Below the pieces are notes generated by a model. The model worked only from the letters and a program-made list of their open reading frames with translations. It was not told the DNA's origin and made no database searches. The translations under genes and the position numbers were made by a program. 64,000 bases of DNA, taken from the NCBI GenBank assembly GCA_963790545.1, contig CAWBPA010000024.1:1-64000 (forward strand), written 5' to 3'. The DNA is from DATBJG01 sp963790545 (GTDB lineage Bacteria > Acidobacteriota > Vicinamibacteria > Vicinamibacterales > JAMQPK01). Positions 26,223-35,776 of this stretch are shown here, piece after piece; position 1 is the stretch's first letter; each line of letters starts with the position of its first letter.

Positions 26223-27104
26223 CTATGTTACTCCTGATTTTGCCGCGCTGAGAAACCACTCCAGAATCTGCTCGCCAGTCCAGAACACGACTCCCGGATG
26301 AGAGTGAATGTGCTCCAGGGCTTCCCGGAAGTAGCGCATGCGATGCGGAGCGCCCATGATGTAGGGGTGCACCACCAGCGCCATAACTCGCGCTGATTCC
26401 CTGGCGTCGGAATACAACTGCTCGAATTGATCGATGGCGCGGTCCTTGTACTCGCTCGCCTTGTGGTGCTGAAGAAGGATCATGGCCACGTCGTTGCATT
26501 CCTGCGTGTACGGCACGCTCACAAGCGAGCGACTGCGTGTCTTCAGGAGGACGGGCTGATCATCGAGTACCCAGTCGCAGATATAGTCGTAACCTTCGTC
26601 CGCCAGAATGTCCGGCGTCTCCCAGGTCTCCGTCAGGCCGGGCCCAAGCCACCCGCGCGGCGCGCGGCCGGTAAAGTCACGGATCACCGCCGTCGTTTTC
26701 GCGATATCGGCTCGCTCGTCGGGAACCTTCTGCATATTCTTCTGGCCGAAGCCGTGGCCGATGAACTCCCAGCCACGGTCCAGGGCCGCGCGCGCAATCG
26801 GCTCATACGCCTCGATCGCCGAGCCGTTGATAGCCAGCACGACAGGGGTCTTGACGCGATCCAGCACCTCGAGCATTCGCCAGAAGCCGACGCGATTTCC
26901 GTATTCGTGCCAGGACCAGTTGGGAACGTCGGGTATCGGCGAACCACCGGCCGGCGGCGTCAGCACCGTCCGTGGCAACGCCTCCCGTGGATTCCATTCC
27001 TCGACATTCACGATGATCCAGACTGCCAGGCGCGCACCCCCCGGTAACGTCAGACGCGGCCGGCTGGAAATAGGTGAGTAGTCAATTCGCTCGGATGGCA
27101 ACAT
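26223..27104 (-). CDS. Polysaccharide deacetylase-family protein
   Basis: The 293-residue protein belongs to the NodB-homology deacetylase family, nearest in style to the PuuE/allantoinase-like and HpPgdA-like group. It starts with LPGGARLAVWIIVNVEEWNP. The fold continues with NGSAIEAYEPIARAALDRG, FIGHGFGQKNMQKVPDE, FTGRAPRGWLGPGLTETWE and YDYICDWVLDDQP, and ends with VMALVVHPYIMGAPHRMRYF. There is no signal peptide, so it probably acts in the cytoplasm on an amide or urea-type bond. It is upstream of the LVIVD gene and may be its operon partner. Confidence 0.85.
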   Translation of the reverse strand: MLPSERIDYSPISSRPRLTLPGGARLAVWIIVNVEEWNPREALPRTVLTPPAGGSPIPDVPNWSWHEYGNRVGFWRMLEVLDRVKTPVVLAINGSAIEAYEPIARAALDRGWEFIGHGFGQKNMQKVPDERADIAKTTAVIRDFTGRAPRGWLGPGLTETWETPDILADEGYDYICDWVLDDQPVLLKTRSRSLVSVPYTQECNDVAMILLQHHKASEYKDRAIDQFEQLYSDARESARVMALVVHPYIMGAPHRMRYFREALEHIHSHPGVVFWTGEQILEWFLSAAKSGVT

Positions 27105-27220
27105 CGTCAGGACTCCATGTAGTTCTGAGCGCGGTGCATGTTACTCCCGTCGGCCGGGCCCTTCAGCCTTCAAACTCGTTGATATTTTTCGATTCCTGAC
27201 TCATGCTTCATGCTGATCAC

Positions 27221-28015
27221 ATGACATCCACTCGGGCGATGCTGGCGTGCGGTCTGCTTTGGCTCTGCGGCAGCGCCTTCCCCCTGGCCCAGGATCGCCC
27301 CCCGAAGAATCCTCACGAAGGCAACGAAGAGTCCATCCGCAGTGGCATGGGCTTTTTCCGGAGAAGTTGCGCGGACTGCCACGGGATGGACGCGCGCGGA
27401 TACCGCGCTCCGGATCTGACCGAAGTGGTGGCAGACGGCGCGACCGACGATCGGCTGTTCACGACCATCCGCAAGGGTGTGCCCGGTACGGAGATGCCGT
27501 CGAGCAACGCGATGGACGATGAAATCTGGAAGCTCATCGCGTATCTTCGCTCGCTCGGCACGCCGGCCGCGTCGCCGGGCCCGAGCGGCAATGCCGAAGC
27601 TGGCGCCAAGGTGTTCAAGGTCACTTGCAGTACTTGTCATGTCGTCAACGGCGTCGGCGGCCGCCTGGGGCCCGACCTCTCGCGAATCGGTGCAGCTCGA
27701 TCGCGAGTCGCGCTCACGCGCGAGATTCGCACCGCTAGCGAATACATCAGGCCGGGCTACGAGCCGGTCACGCTGGTCACACGCACGGGCGACCGCATTC
27801 GCGGCGTGAGGAAGAACGAGGATTCGTTCTCCATTCAAGTCATGGACACGCGGGAGCGCATCCAGGGATACGTCAAAGCGAACCTGCGGGAGGTGATCAA
27901 CGAGCCGCGCTCACTGATGACGGACTACACACCCGAACGACTGAACGATCGCGACCTGAACGACCTGGTGACCTATCTCAGTGGCTTACGCGGTGAGGGC
28001 CAGGTGCGGCCCTGA
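27221..28015 (+). CDS. Exported cytochrome c with two haem motifs
   Basis: The 264-residue protein has a signal peptide (MTSTRAMLACGLLWLCGSAF) and two class I cytochrome modules. The first has FFRRSCADCHGMDARGYR, the second VTCSTCHVVNGVGGRLGPDL; each CxxCH binds a haem c. The first module shows PDLTEVV and GVPGTEMPSS with a probable methionine ligand. A further C-terminal stretch (RTASEYIRPGYEPVTLVTR) is of the Acidobacteria/Verrucomicrobia type seen in haem-binding domain proteins. It is immediately followed by a PQQ dehydrogenase and is its likely electron acceptor. In-frame ATGs at 27203 and 27212 are alternatives. Confidence 0.85.
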   Translation: MTSTRAMLACGLLWLCGSAFPLAQDRPPKNPHEGNEESIRSGMGFFRRSCADCHGMDARGYRAPDLTEVVADGATDDRLFTTIRKGVPGTEMPSSNAMDDEIWKLIAYLRSLGTPAASPGPSGNAEAGAKVFKVTCSTCHVVNGVGGRLGPDLSRIGAARSRVALTREIRTASEYIRPGYEPVTLVTRTGDRIRGVRKNEDSFSIQVMDTRERIQGYVKANLREVINEPRSLMTDYTPERLNDRDLNDLVTYLSGLRGEGQVRP

Positions 28016-28016
28016 A

Positions 28017-28080
28017 GTACGTAGGCCGGACCTTTAGGTCCGGCTGACTCGGCGGGGCTAAAAGCCCCGCCCCACGTACG
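28017..28080. repeat. Two palindromic repeats between cytochrome and PQQ genes
   Basis: GTACGTAGGCCGGACC-TTT-AGGTCCGG is followed by GGCGGGGCT-AAA-AGCCCCGCC and CCACGTAC. The first starts two bases after the cytochrome stop codon. Each can form a strong RNA hairpin between two genes that otherwise look like an operon, which suggests processing or a partial terminator. Confidence 0.85.
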
Positions 28081-28095
28081 ACAGATGAGGGACAT

Positions 28096-29730
28096 ATGCG
28101 CATAACGATCGCTGGCATCCTTCGGCTGGCATTCTTGATGGCCCTGCTGTGGCAGGTGCCGCTCGTCGCACAACAGCCCGCCGCCCCTCAGGTGACCTCG
28201 CAGGATCTGGTCGGCGGGCTGAACGATCCGACGCGCTGGTTGACCTATTCTGGCGACTACAGCGGCCAGCGCCACAGCCCGCTCAAGCAAATCACGCCCG
28301 CCAACATCCGGCGCCTGACCGCGCAATGGACGTTCCAGAACGACGTGCCGGGTCGGTTCGAGGCCACGCCAATTTTCCTGGATGGCGTCCTGTACATCAC
28401 CGGGCCCAACAACACCGCGTGGGCAATCGACGCGCGTACGGGCCGGCAGATTTGGGAGTACCGCCGCCAGCTACCAGAGGGCATACGGCCCTGCTGCGGG
28501 CCCGTCAATCGCGGGTTCGGTGTGCTCGGCGATCGGCTGTTCATGACCACGCTCGACGCCCATGTCGTCGCTCTCGACATGAAGACCGGTGGAGTGGTCT
28601 GGGACGTGCCGATGGCCGAATACGAGAAAGGCTACGCGGCGACGGTCGCCCCGCTCGTTGTGAAAGACAAAGTCATCGTGGGCGTCGCGGGCGGCGAGTT
28701 CGGTGTGCGCGGCTTCATCGACGCCTACGATGCGCAGACGGGCAAGCGCTCCTGGCGTTTCTATACCGTGCCCGCGCCAGGAGAGCCCGGCGGCAATACG
28801 TGGAAGGGCGACTCCTGGAAAACCGGAGGAGCGGCAATCTGGGTCACGGGCGCCTACGATCCGGACCTCAACCTGACGTACTGGACCACGGGCAACCCCG
28901 GGCCCGACTACTACGGCCGCCAGCGTGAGGGCGACAACCTTTACAGCGATTCTCTAGTGGCGCTCGACCTCGATACGGGCAAGCTCCGATGGCACTATCA
29001 GTTCACGCCTCACGACGTGCACGACTGGGACGCAACGCAAATCCCTGTGTTGGGCGAGGCCACGATCGGTCCCGGCCGGCGCAAGGTCGTGATGCTGGCG
29101 AACCGCAACGGCTTTTTCTACTCGCTCGACCGAGCCACCGGAGAGCTGCTCAAAGCCACGCCGTTTGTCGAGACGACCTGGGCCCAGGAGATTGGCCGCG
29201 ACGGCCGGCCCATCCTCCAACCCAACAACACGCCCAGCGAAACCGGCGCACGGACGTGCCCCGACATCACGGGTGGAACTAATTTTATGCCCCCCTCGTT
29301 CGATCCGAGCCTCGGGCTGTTCTTTGTCACCGCGCGCGAGGCCTGCGCCACCTACTATGCGTGGCCGGTGGAATTCAAAGAAGGCGAGCGGTTCACCGGC
29401 GGCGGCGCCCAACGCGAGCGCAGTGTGGAGAAGGTGTACGGCGCCCTGCGCGCGATCGATCCCACCACAGGCGAGCGGCGGTGGGAATTCCGCCACTTCA
29501 CGCCCGCCATGGCGGGCGTCATGTCCACCGCTTCAGGTCTGGTGTTCAGCGGCGACGCGCAAGGCAACTTCATGGCCTTCGATTCGCGAACGGGGAAGAA
29601 CCTCTGGCGATATCAGATGGGTTCGGCCATCCATGGAGCAGCCGCGATGACCTATATGCTCGACGGGCGTCAGTACGTGCTCATTCCCGCCGGCGCGGCA
29701 CTCACGGCATTTGCGCTGCTGGAGCCTTAG
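28096..29730 (+). CDS. PQQ-dependent alcohol dehydrogenase-type quinoprotein
   Basis: The 544-residue exported protein (signal LAFLMALLWQVPLVAQ) is an eight-bladed quinoprotein. It begins with the usual DPTRWLTYSGDYSGQRHSPL and blades with W motifs such as GRQIWEYRRQ and GVVWDVPM. Adjacent cysteines in IRPCCGPVNRG match the disulphide ring next to PQQ, and the catalytic/Ca-binding part reads FTPHDVHDWDATQIPVL. It lacks its own haem domain, so electrons would pass to the cytochrome encoded just upstream. It probably oxidises an alcohol or aldehyde in the periplasm. No pqq biosynthesis genes are in the window. Confidence 0.9.
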   Translation: MRITIAGILRLAFLMALLWQVPLVAQQPAAPQVTSQDLVGGLNDPTRWLTYSGDYSGQRHSPLKQITPANIRRLTAQWTFQNDVPGRFEATPIFLDGVLYITGPNNTAWAIDARTGRQIWEYRRQLPEGIRPCCGPVNRGFGVLGDRLFMTTLDAHVVALDMKTGGVVWDVPMAEYEKGYAATVAPLVVKDKVIVGVAGGEFGVRGFIDAYDAQTGKRSWRFYTVPAPGEPGGNTWKGDSWKTGGAAIWVTGAYDPDLNLTYWTTGNPGPDYYGRQREGDNLYSDSLVALDLDTGKLRWHYQFTPHDVHDWDATQIPVLGEATIGPGRRKVVMLANRNGFFYSLDRATGELLKATPFVETTWAQEIGRDGRPILQPNNTPSETGARTCPDITGGTNFMPPSFDPSLGLFFVTAREACATYYAWPVEFKEGERFTGGGAQRERSVEKVYGALRAIDPTTGERRWEFRHFTPAMAGVMSTASGLVFSGDAQGNFMAFDSRTGKNLWRYQMGSAIHGAAAMTYMLDGRQYVLIPAGAALTAFALLEP

Positions 29731-29754
29731 GCAGTCCGCAGTTGGCAGTTGGCA

Positions 29755-29826
29755 GTACGTAGGGCGGGCCTTGCTTTGTAGGCCCGCCTGCAGCCGGGTC
29801 CAAAGAGCAGGACCCGGCCTACGTAC
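29755..29826. repeat. Two palindromic repeats before VOC gene
   Basis: GTACGTAGGGCGGGCC pairs with GGCCCGCC around a TTGCTTTGTA loop. Then GCCGGGTCC-AAAGAGCA-GGACCCGGC runs into CTACGTAC. The second unit is nearly identical to that at 56271-56303. Just before it, GCAGTTGGCAGTTGGCAG is a short tandem. Confidence 0.85.
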
Positions 29827-29860
29827 TGCAATTTCGCAACGTCAGTCGATCGAACTGATT

Positions 29861-30910
29861 ATGGAACCGCACGAAAGCCGTCGGATTTCGCGTCGATCCC
29901 TGCTCGTTTCTCTGCCAGCGCTGATGATGGTGCCGCGCCGAGCGGCACAGACTCGCAGCGCGGAAATACGCGTGAGGGGCATCAATCATGTCGCGCTCTC
30001 GGTGGCCGACGTGAAGCGCTCCGAGGAGTTTTATCAAGGACTCTTCGGCATGCCTGTGATCAGCCGGCAAGGATCGGCCGCCAATCTTCAGGTCGGTAAC
30101 GGACCGGAATTCCTTGGCGTCAGCCCTGCCGGCTCGAGCCCGCCGAAGATCGATCACATCTGTCTGGGCATCGACAATTTCGACCTTGACCGAATCGTCG
30201 GCATCCTCGAGCAACACGGCATCACGAAGAGTGACACTGTGGGCCCAATGCGGTGGCTCGTGAGGAGGCGCGGCTCGGGCGCGGCCGGAGCCAACGAAAG
30301 TATCGCCGAGCTCCATTTCGGCGATCCCGACGGCATCGACATCCAGTTGCAGGATTCACGGTACTGCGGTGGATCGGGCGCGCTCGGCACAGTCTGCCCC
30401 ATGCCCGAAACATCACCGAAGCCAGGGCTGCTCCGCGTTCGCAGCTGGAGCCACTGCACGAACTTCGTGTCCGACGCGGCGCGCTCGAACAAGTTCTACC
30501 AGGAGCTGTTCGGGTTTGGCGTTCAAGCGTATCAGGGCCCGAACGCGCCGCTACTGGGCATCGGCGAGGGCGTTCAGTTCATCATGTTTGCCGGCGGCGG
30601 AGGTGGCCGAGGCGCTCCCAGCAGTGCACCTCGTCCTGCCAGCATCAATCACCTCTGTCTGGGGATGGACGATTTCAATCCTGACAAGGTCATCAAGTCG
30701 CTCGAAGGGTACGGGATCAAGCCAAGAGCAAACCCGCAGGGTGCGCCGGGACCGCTGGTCCACTACATCAGCATGCGCATGGAAAATCGTGGTGGCGCCA
30801 AGGAAGGCACGCCGGAACTCTATTTCACGGATCCGGACGGCCTGCTGATTCAGCTTCAGGACGTCAAGTATTGCGGCGGCGCCGGTGTCCTCGGTGATGC
30901 GTGCACCTGA
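29861..30910 (+). CDS. Exported two-domain VOC protein
   Basis: The 349-residue protein has an N-terminal twin-arginine-like region (RRISRRSLLVSLPALMM) and two VOC modules. The first runs from RGINHVALSVADVKRSEEFY to ELHFGDPDGIDIQLQDSRYC; the second from HCTNFVSDAARSNKFYQELF to ELYFTDPDGLLIQLQDVKYC. Each module ends with the same YCGGSGALG/YCGGAGVLG tail, indicating an internal duplication. Metal-ligand-like histidine and glutamate positions (NHVAL, ELHF, ELYF) are kept. It may be a dioxygenase or isomerase-type enzyme; substrate unknown. It follows the PQQ dehydrogenase after a repeat region. Confidence 0.8.
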   Translation: MEPHESRRISRRSLLVSLPALMMVPRRAAQTRSAEIRVRGINHVALSVADVKRSEEFYQGLFGMPVISRQGSAANLQVGNGPEFLGVSPAGSSPPKIDHICLGIDNFDLDRIVGILEQHGITKSDTVGPMRWLVRRRGSGAAGANESIAELHFGDPDGIDIQLQDSRYCGGSGALGTVCPMPETSPKPGLLRVRSWSHCTNFVSDAARSNKFYQELFGFGVQAYQGPNAPLLGIGEGVQFIMFAGGGGGRGAPSSAPRPASINHLCLGMDDFNPDKVIKSLEGYGIKPRANPQGAPGPLVHYISMRMENRGGAKEGTPELYFTDPDGLLIQLQDVKYCGGAGVLGDACT

Positions 30911-30917
30911 GCGTCGA

Positions 30918-33345
30918 CTATTCATATCTGAGCGCAATCAACGGATCCAATTCGGCTGCACGGCGCGCCGGGATGATGCACGCGGCGGTCGAGGCAGCCA
31001 CCATCAACAAGGCAATGGACCCCAGCGTCAGGGGATCGCGCGTGCTCGTCTGGATGAGGAGTCGCTGGAGGAGCTGACCCACGCCAAAGGCGCCGGCCAG
31101 ACCAATGGTGAGCCCAATCGCGACCTGGACCGAGGTGCGTCGAAGAATCAACGTGACGACGTCACGTGGCCGAGCCCCCAGGGCCATGCGCACGCCAATC
31201 TCCTGGGTGCGCTGCGTCACGCTGTACGCCGTAATGGCGTAAATGCCCACCACCGAGAGCACCAGCGCGATGAGCGCGAAGATCGCAAACATCGATCCGA
31301 AGACTCGGAACGGCCAGCGCTGACGCGCCAGGCTTTCGTCGAGCGACCTGATGTTGAACAGCGGCAGGTCGGGATCGAGGGCGCGCAGTTCTTCGCGAAC
31401 GAGCGCCGTCATCTTTGCCGGATCCGACCGCCCCCGAATGATGAGAACCGTGCTTTCCCCAAGGCCGCGATTGCCTGTGTAGGGCACGTACGCGATCGGA
31501 TCGGTATTCACATCTTCCATGTTCCGCTGCCGGATGTTGGCAACCACACCCACGACGGTGAACGCGGCTGTGATCGCGCCTTCGGGCCGGTCCTCCGTCA
31601 GGCGGATGCGCCTGCCGACCGGGCTGACGCCGGCAAAATGCATATCGACGAGTCGCTGGTTGACGATCGCGCCCTCGCGGCCTGTCGTCGCATCGTCTTC
31701 GCGGAACGGGCGACCGCGCAAAACCGGCAACCCGATGGTTGTCGTGTAGCGGTGCCCCACGCTGAGCATGGTGACCTGCGGCAGGGTGTCCTGCTTCGGT
31801 GCGCCATCGAGCTCGAATTGGCGAACGGCTCCACCGCTCAAGGGCCAATTGCTGGCCGTCGTGGCTGCTTCGATGGCCCCAATCGCAGCCAGCCGTTCGT
31901 CGACGCGGCGGATGAACGCGTTCTTTTCTTCTGAGCTTTTGTACCGGCGCTCGGGCAGCACCAACTGCATGATCACCAGGCGCGACGTATCAATCCCGAG
32001 GTCCAGCCGGTACAAGTTCAAGAAGCTCCGCATCATGAAGCCGGCACCTGCGAGCAGCACCAGCGTGAGGGCCAGCTCGAAGACCAGCAGGGCGCTCATC
32101 CATCGCCGTGCGTGTGACGTCCCCGTGTTGCCGCGTCCGCTCTCTTTCAGCACATCGTTCACGTTCGTCTTCGAGACGTGGAGCGCAGGGGCCAGACCAA
32201 ACACGATCCCCGTCGCCAGACACAGCACGGCAAAGAACGTGAAGACGCTGACGTCCATCGTGAATTCCATGAAGTACGGTTTACCGACATCCTGGGTGGC
32301 CGAGTCGAACCAGCCGGATCCCGAGAACCGACAACGGGAGGCTCACAATCCCGGCAACGATGGCGACGAGGACGCTTTCCACGAGCAGCTGACGCACGAG
32401 CCGCCACCGGGTGGCGCCAATCGACACTCTGACAGCAATCTCCTTCGATCGCTGGGCTGCGCGCGCGAGCAACAGGTTGGCCACGTTCGCACACGCGATG
32501 AGCAAGACGAAGACCACAGCGCCCATGAGCGACCAGAACACCAATTCGAGCTGACCGCCGTTCGTGCGCTCGAGATAGGTCTGCACGATCGGCACGAAGT
32601 CCTTGTTCGTGTCCGGATACGCCTTCGCGAGATTTGCGGCAATCGCGGCCAGCTCCCCCTGCGACTGTTCGATGGTCGTGCCATCGGTTAACCGGCCCAG
32701 CACCATGTAGTTGCGGACCTGGCGTCCCTGGCTCTTTGCCACGATTGAGGTTCCAAGCGGAATCCACAGGTCGCTGTTGGGAGGAAACTTCATGCCGTTC
32801 GGCATGACACCCACGACCGTGGCCTGCAGGTCGTTGACCCTGATGGTTCGTCCGAGAACGGCCGGGTTGCCGGCGTAGCGTGATTGCCACATGCCGTACC
32901 CCAGCACGACCACGGCAGGGGCATCTGGTGCATCGTCTGCCGGCTGCAACGTGCGGCCGATGAGAGCCTTTTCGCCGATGAGCTGAAACAAATTCGCAGA
33001 GACGACCGCCCCTGCGAAACGCTCCGGCGCGCGACCTTCTTCGCTAACATTGAAGGTCGGCTGCGCCATGAGCGAGATGTCGGAGAAGCTCCGAGCCTTC
33101 TGCCAGTCGAGAAAGTCGAGATACGACACGCCGAGGTCCATGTTGCGCGCATCGCGCGTGCGGAGCCCCACGACGCGGTCGGCTTCACGGAAAGGGAGCC
33201 CGCGGACGAGGACCGCATTCACGAGCGTGAAGACGGCGCTGTTGGCGGCAATCCCCAGCGCAAGGGTCACGACGGCCACGAGCGCGAACCACCAGTCCTT
33301 ACGCAGCAGGCGCACGGCAAAGCGGAGATCGTGTAGAAGGCTCAT
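30918..33345 (-). CDS. MacB/FtsX-type orphan ABC permease (ADOP-like), frameshifted
   Basis: The joined product of about 808 residues has two MacB-periplasmic-plus-FtsX units. The first begins with LLHDLRFAVRLLRKDWWFAL and ALGIAANSAVFTLVNAVLVR, then ACANVANLLLARAAQRSKEI. The second includes LLVFELALTLVLLAGAGFMM and ends with TQRTQEIGVRMALGARPRDV and IPARRAAELDPLIALRYE. One extra G near 32314 interrupts the frame between GIRL and FDSATQDVGK. The permeases of this group lack a linked ATPase gene and are typical of Acidobacteria. Export of an unknown substrate or envelope remodelling is inferred. It is divergent from the DUF5916 gene. Confidence 0.85.
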
Positions 33346-33483
33346 TGGAAACCTGGGCCGATGGACAGTTGTCGCGTCAGATGGCAGTCAGACTTAGTCC
33401 GTTATTACGGGGAAGTGAGGTGAGAGGTTCACAAGAACCGACAATTGCACCCCGGAGCCGCCTGCTAACGTATTAGCACACAG

Positions 33484-35692
33484 ATGAACCATTTGTGCCG
33501 GCGGCACGTCAAAAGCTGTATCGAAATGGCTTGGCTCGTCGACGTTCGTTGGCCGTTCGTCCGTCTGTTCGCGACCGCACTGTCCGTTTTTGGGATTTAC
33601 ACGTCCGGGTGGGCCCAGGACAACCCGGCGCCCGAGCTCCGCGCCAGTCATGCCGCAGTTCCACCAAAGATCGACGGGATTCTCGATGATGAGGTGTGGT
33701 CGGGCGACGCGTTGCCAATGGACAAATGGGTCTCATACAACCCGATGCGCGGCGAGCCGACCCTCCAGCGCACCAGCGTCTGGGTCGCGTACGACGAAAA
33801 GGCCATCTACTTTGCATTTCGCTGCTACGACACCGAGCCCGATCGCATTCGCACGACAATCGCCAAGCGTGACAACGCATGGAACGACGACTGGGTCGCG
33901 GTGAGTCTCGACTCGAGCCGAACCGGCCAGGTGGCCTATCACATGTTCGTCAACCCGAGCGGCATACAGATGGATGCGCTCAACAGCGGCGCCAACGGCG
34001 AGGATACGGCGCCCGACTGGGTGTGGGACAGCGCCGGCCGAATCGATGGCGAAGGTTATGTCGTCGAGATGCGGCTGCCGCTCGAGAGCATCCGGTTCCG
34101 CAGCGGCACCGACGTCCGCATGGGGATCATGTTCTTCAGGCGGATCAGCCGTCTTGGTGTGTCGTGGTCGTGGCCGGAGATGGCGCCGGGCCAGTGGGTC
34201 TTCGAGACACACGTGCCCGTCGTGTTTTCGGAGCTGCGGCAACGCCGGGTTTTCGAAGTCATTCCAAGCGCGGTGTTTTCGCGCAATGAGGCGCGGCTCG
34301 CCTCTGGCCCCTGGCTCGACGCCCTAAACAAGAGCGACTTCGGGGCAAGTATCAAGTACGGCTTGACGTCAACTGTCACGCTCGATACCACCATCAACCC
34401 CGATTTCAGCCAGGTTGAAAGCGACGCCTTTGAAGTGGAAGTGAATCAGCGGTTCCCGGTGTTTTTCAGCGAAAAGCGGCCGTTCTTCATGGAAGGGCTC
34501 GGGTTGTTCAACCTGGCGGGCACCGGCTACGACTCCAGCATGCGTACGGCCGTCCACACACGGCACATCATCGACCCGGGCGCCGGCGTCAAGCTCACAG
34601 GAACGGCCGGACGCCAGACCTTTGCGGTGCTGTCGGCAAACGATCAGTTTCCGCTGGGAGAGAAGTCGCGCATTTTTACGATTGGCCGCGGCACTCGAAA
34701 CTTTGGTCCAGGCGAATACGCGGGGATTCTCGTCACCGATACCGAATTTCGCAACGAGTACAACCGCGTTGGTGGCGGCGATATCGCCCTGCGACACGGT
34801 GAGCATTTCCGCTGGAACGCGTCGTTTCTGTCGTCGTACTCGAGGGCGCTCGAAGGCACCTCGAAAGAAGGAATTGGCACTCAGGGCTCGGTACAGTTTC
34901 AGCACGCGACGGGTCAACATTTCAGGGCAGCTCGAGCACTACGATCGCGGCTTCCAGATGGACACGGCCTTCATCAATCGCGTGGGGGTGACGCGCGGCT
35001 GGCAGTACCAGGAGTATCAGTTTTATCCCGATGCCACTGGCACGGGACGAATCAAACGAATCGCACCCTTCTTGTGGTACGTGGAAGCACAAGACCGCGT
35101 GCAGGGTGGCTCCGAGCGCTTCGCCCTGCCCGGCATCCGGTTCAATTTCACGCGGCAGGGCAACCTGCGGCTCGATTTCGGCCGGGGTCACGAAACATTT
35201 GCCGGTCAGCGTTTCACGATCGGACGGGTGCACGCCGACGGGGGCGCGCAGTTTCTGCGCTGGCTGAACGTCTATGGATCGTTCGACCGCGGCCCTGGCA
35301 TTTTTTATGATGTCGTGAATCCATTCGGGGGCACACGAACGTCGACGTTTCTTCGCGTCACGCTTCAGCCGAATACGAAGCTGAGCCACAACCTGACCTA
35401 CAACTTTGCCGATTTCTCACGACGTGACACAGGCGAGAAGGTCTACGACGTCCACGTCGTCAACCTGCGCAACACGTATCAGTTCAACCGGCATTTTCTC
35501 GTGCGGGTCATCGCACAGCTCGACACCTCGCGCCACCTGGTGCTCGGCGATTTCCTGGCGTCCTACGAGCTCATGCCGGGGACGGTCGTCCATCTCGGAT
35601 ATGGATCGCTGCTCGAGCAGCTCGTCGGAGATAATTACACGCCGGTCGCCCGAGCCCTCTTTTTCAAAGCATCCTATCTGGCGCGCTTCTAG
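33484..35692 (+). CDS. DUF5916/CBM9-like outer-membrane protein, frameshifted
   Basis: The product (about 735 residues once joined) starts with a signal peptide, most simply from ATG 33526 (VRLFATALSVFGIYTSGWAQ). A CBM9-like sugar-binding domain follows with PPKIDGILDDEVWSGD, VWVAYDEKAIYFAFRCYD and DDWVAVSLDSSRTG. The DUF5916 barrel part has TTINPDFSQVESDAFEVEVN and FFSEKRPFFMEG. A single-base shift near 34910 splits the barrel. The C-terminus ends in the aromatic residue pattern FFKASYLARF expected of an outer-membrane barrel. Role unknown; carbohydrate contact is inferred from the first domain. Confidence 0.85.
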
Positions 35693-35700
35693 CCCGTTTT

Positions 35701-35742
35701 TGAACCACGAAGGCGTTAACCACGAAGGCGCGAAGGACACGA
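35701..35742. repeat. ACCACGAAGGCG direct repeat
   Basis: GAACCACGAAGGCG occurs and is followed by TTAACCACGAAGGCG and CGAAGGACACG, a short direct repeat of a kind often scattered between genes in soil bacteria. It lies in the 84-base gap after the DUF5916 gene. No function can be read. Confidence 0.55.
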
Positions 35743-35776
35743 CGTCGCCCACGATCGTGGTAGCCTGTCGCGCCAA

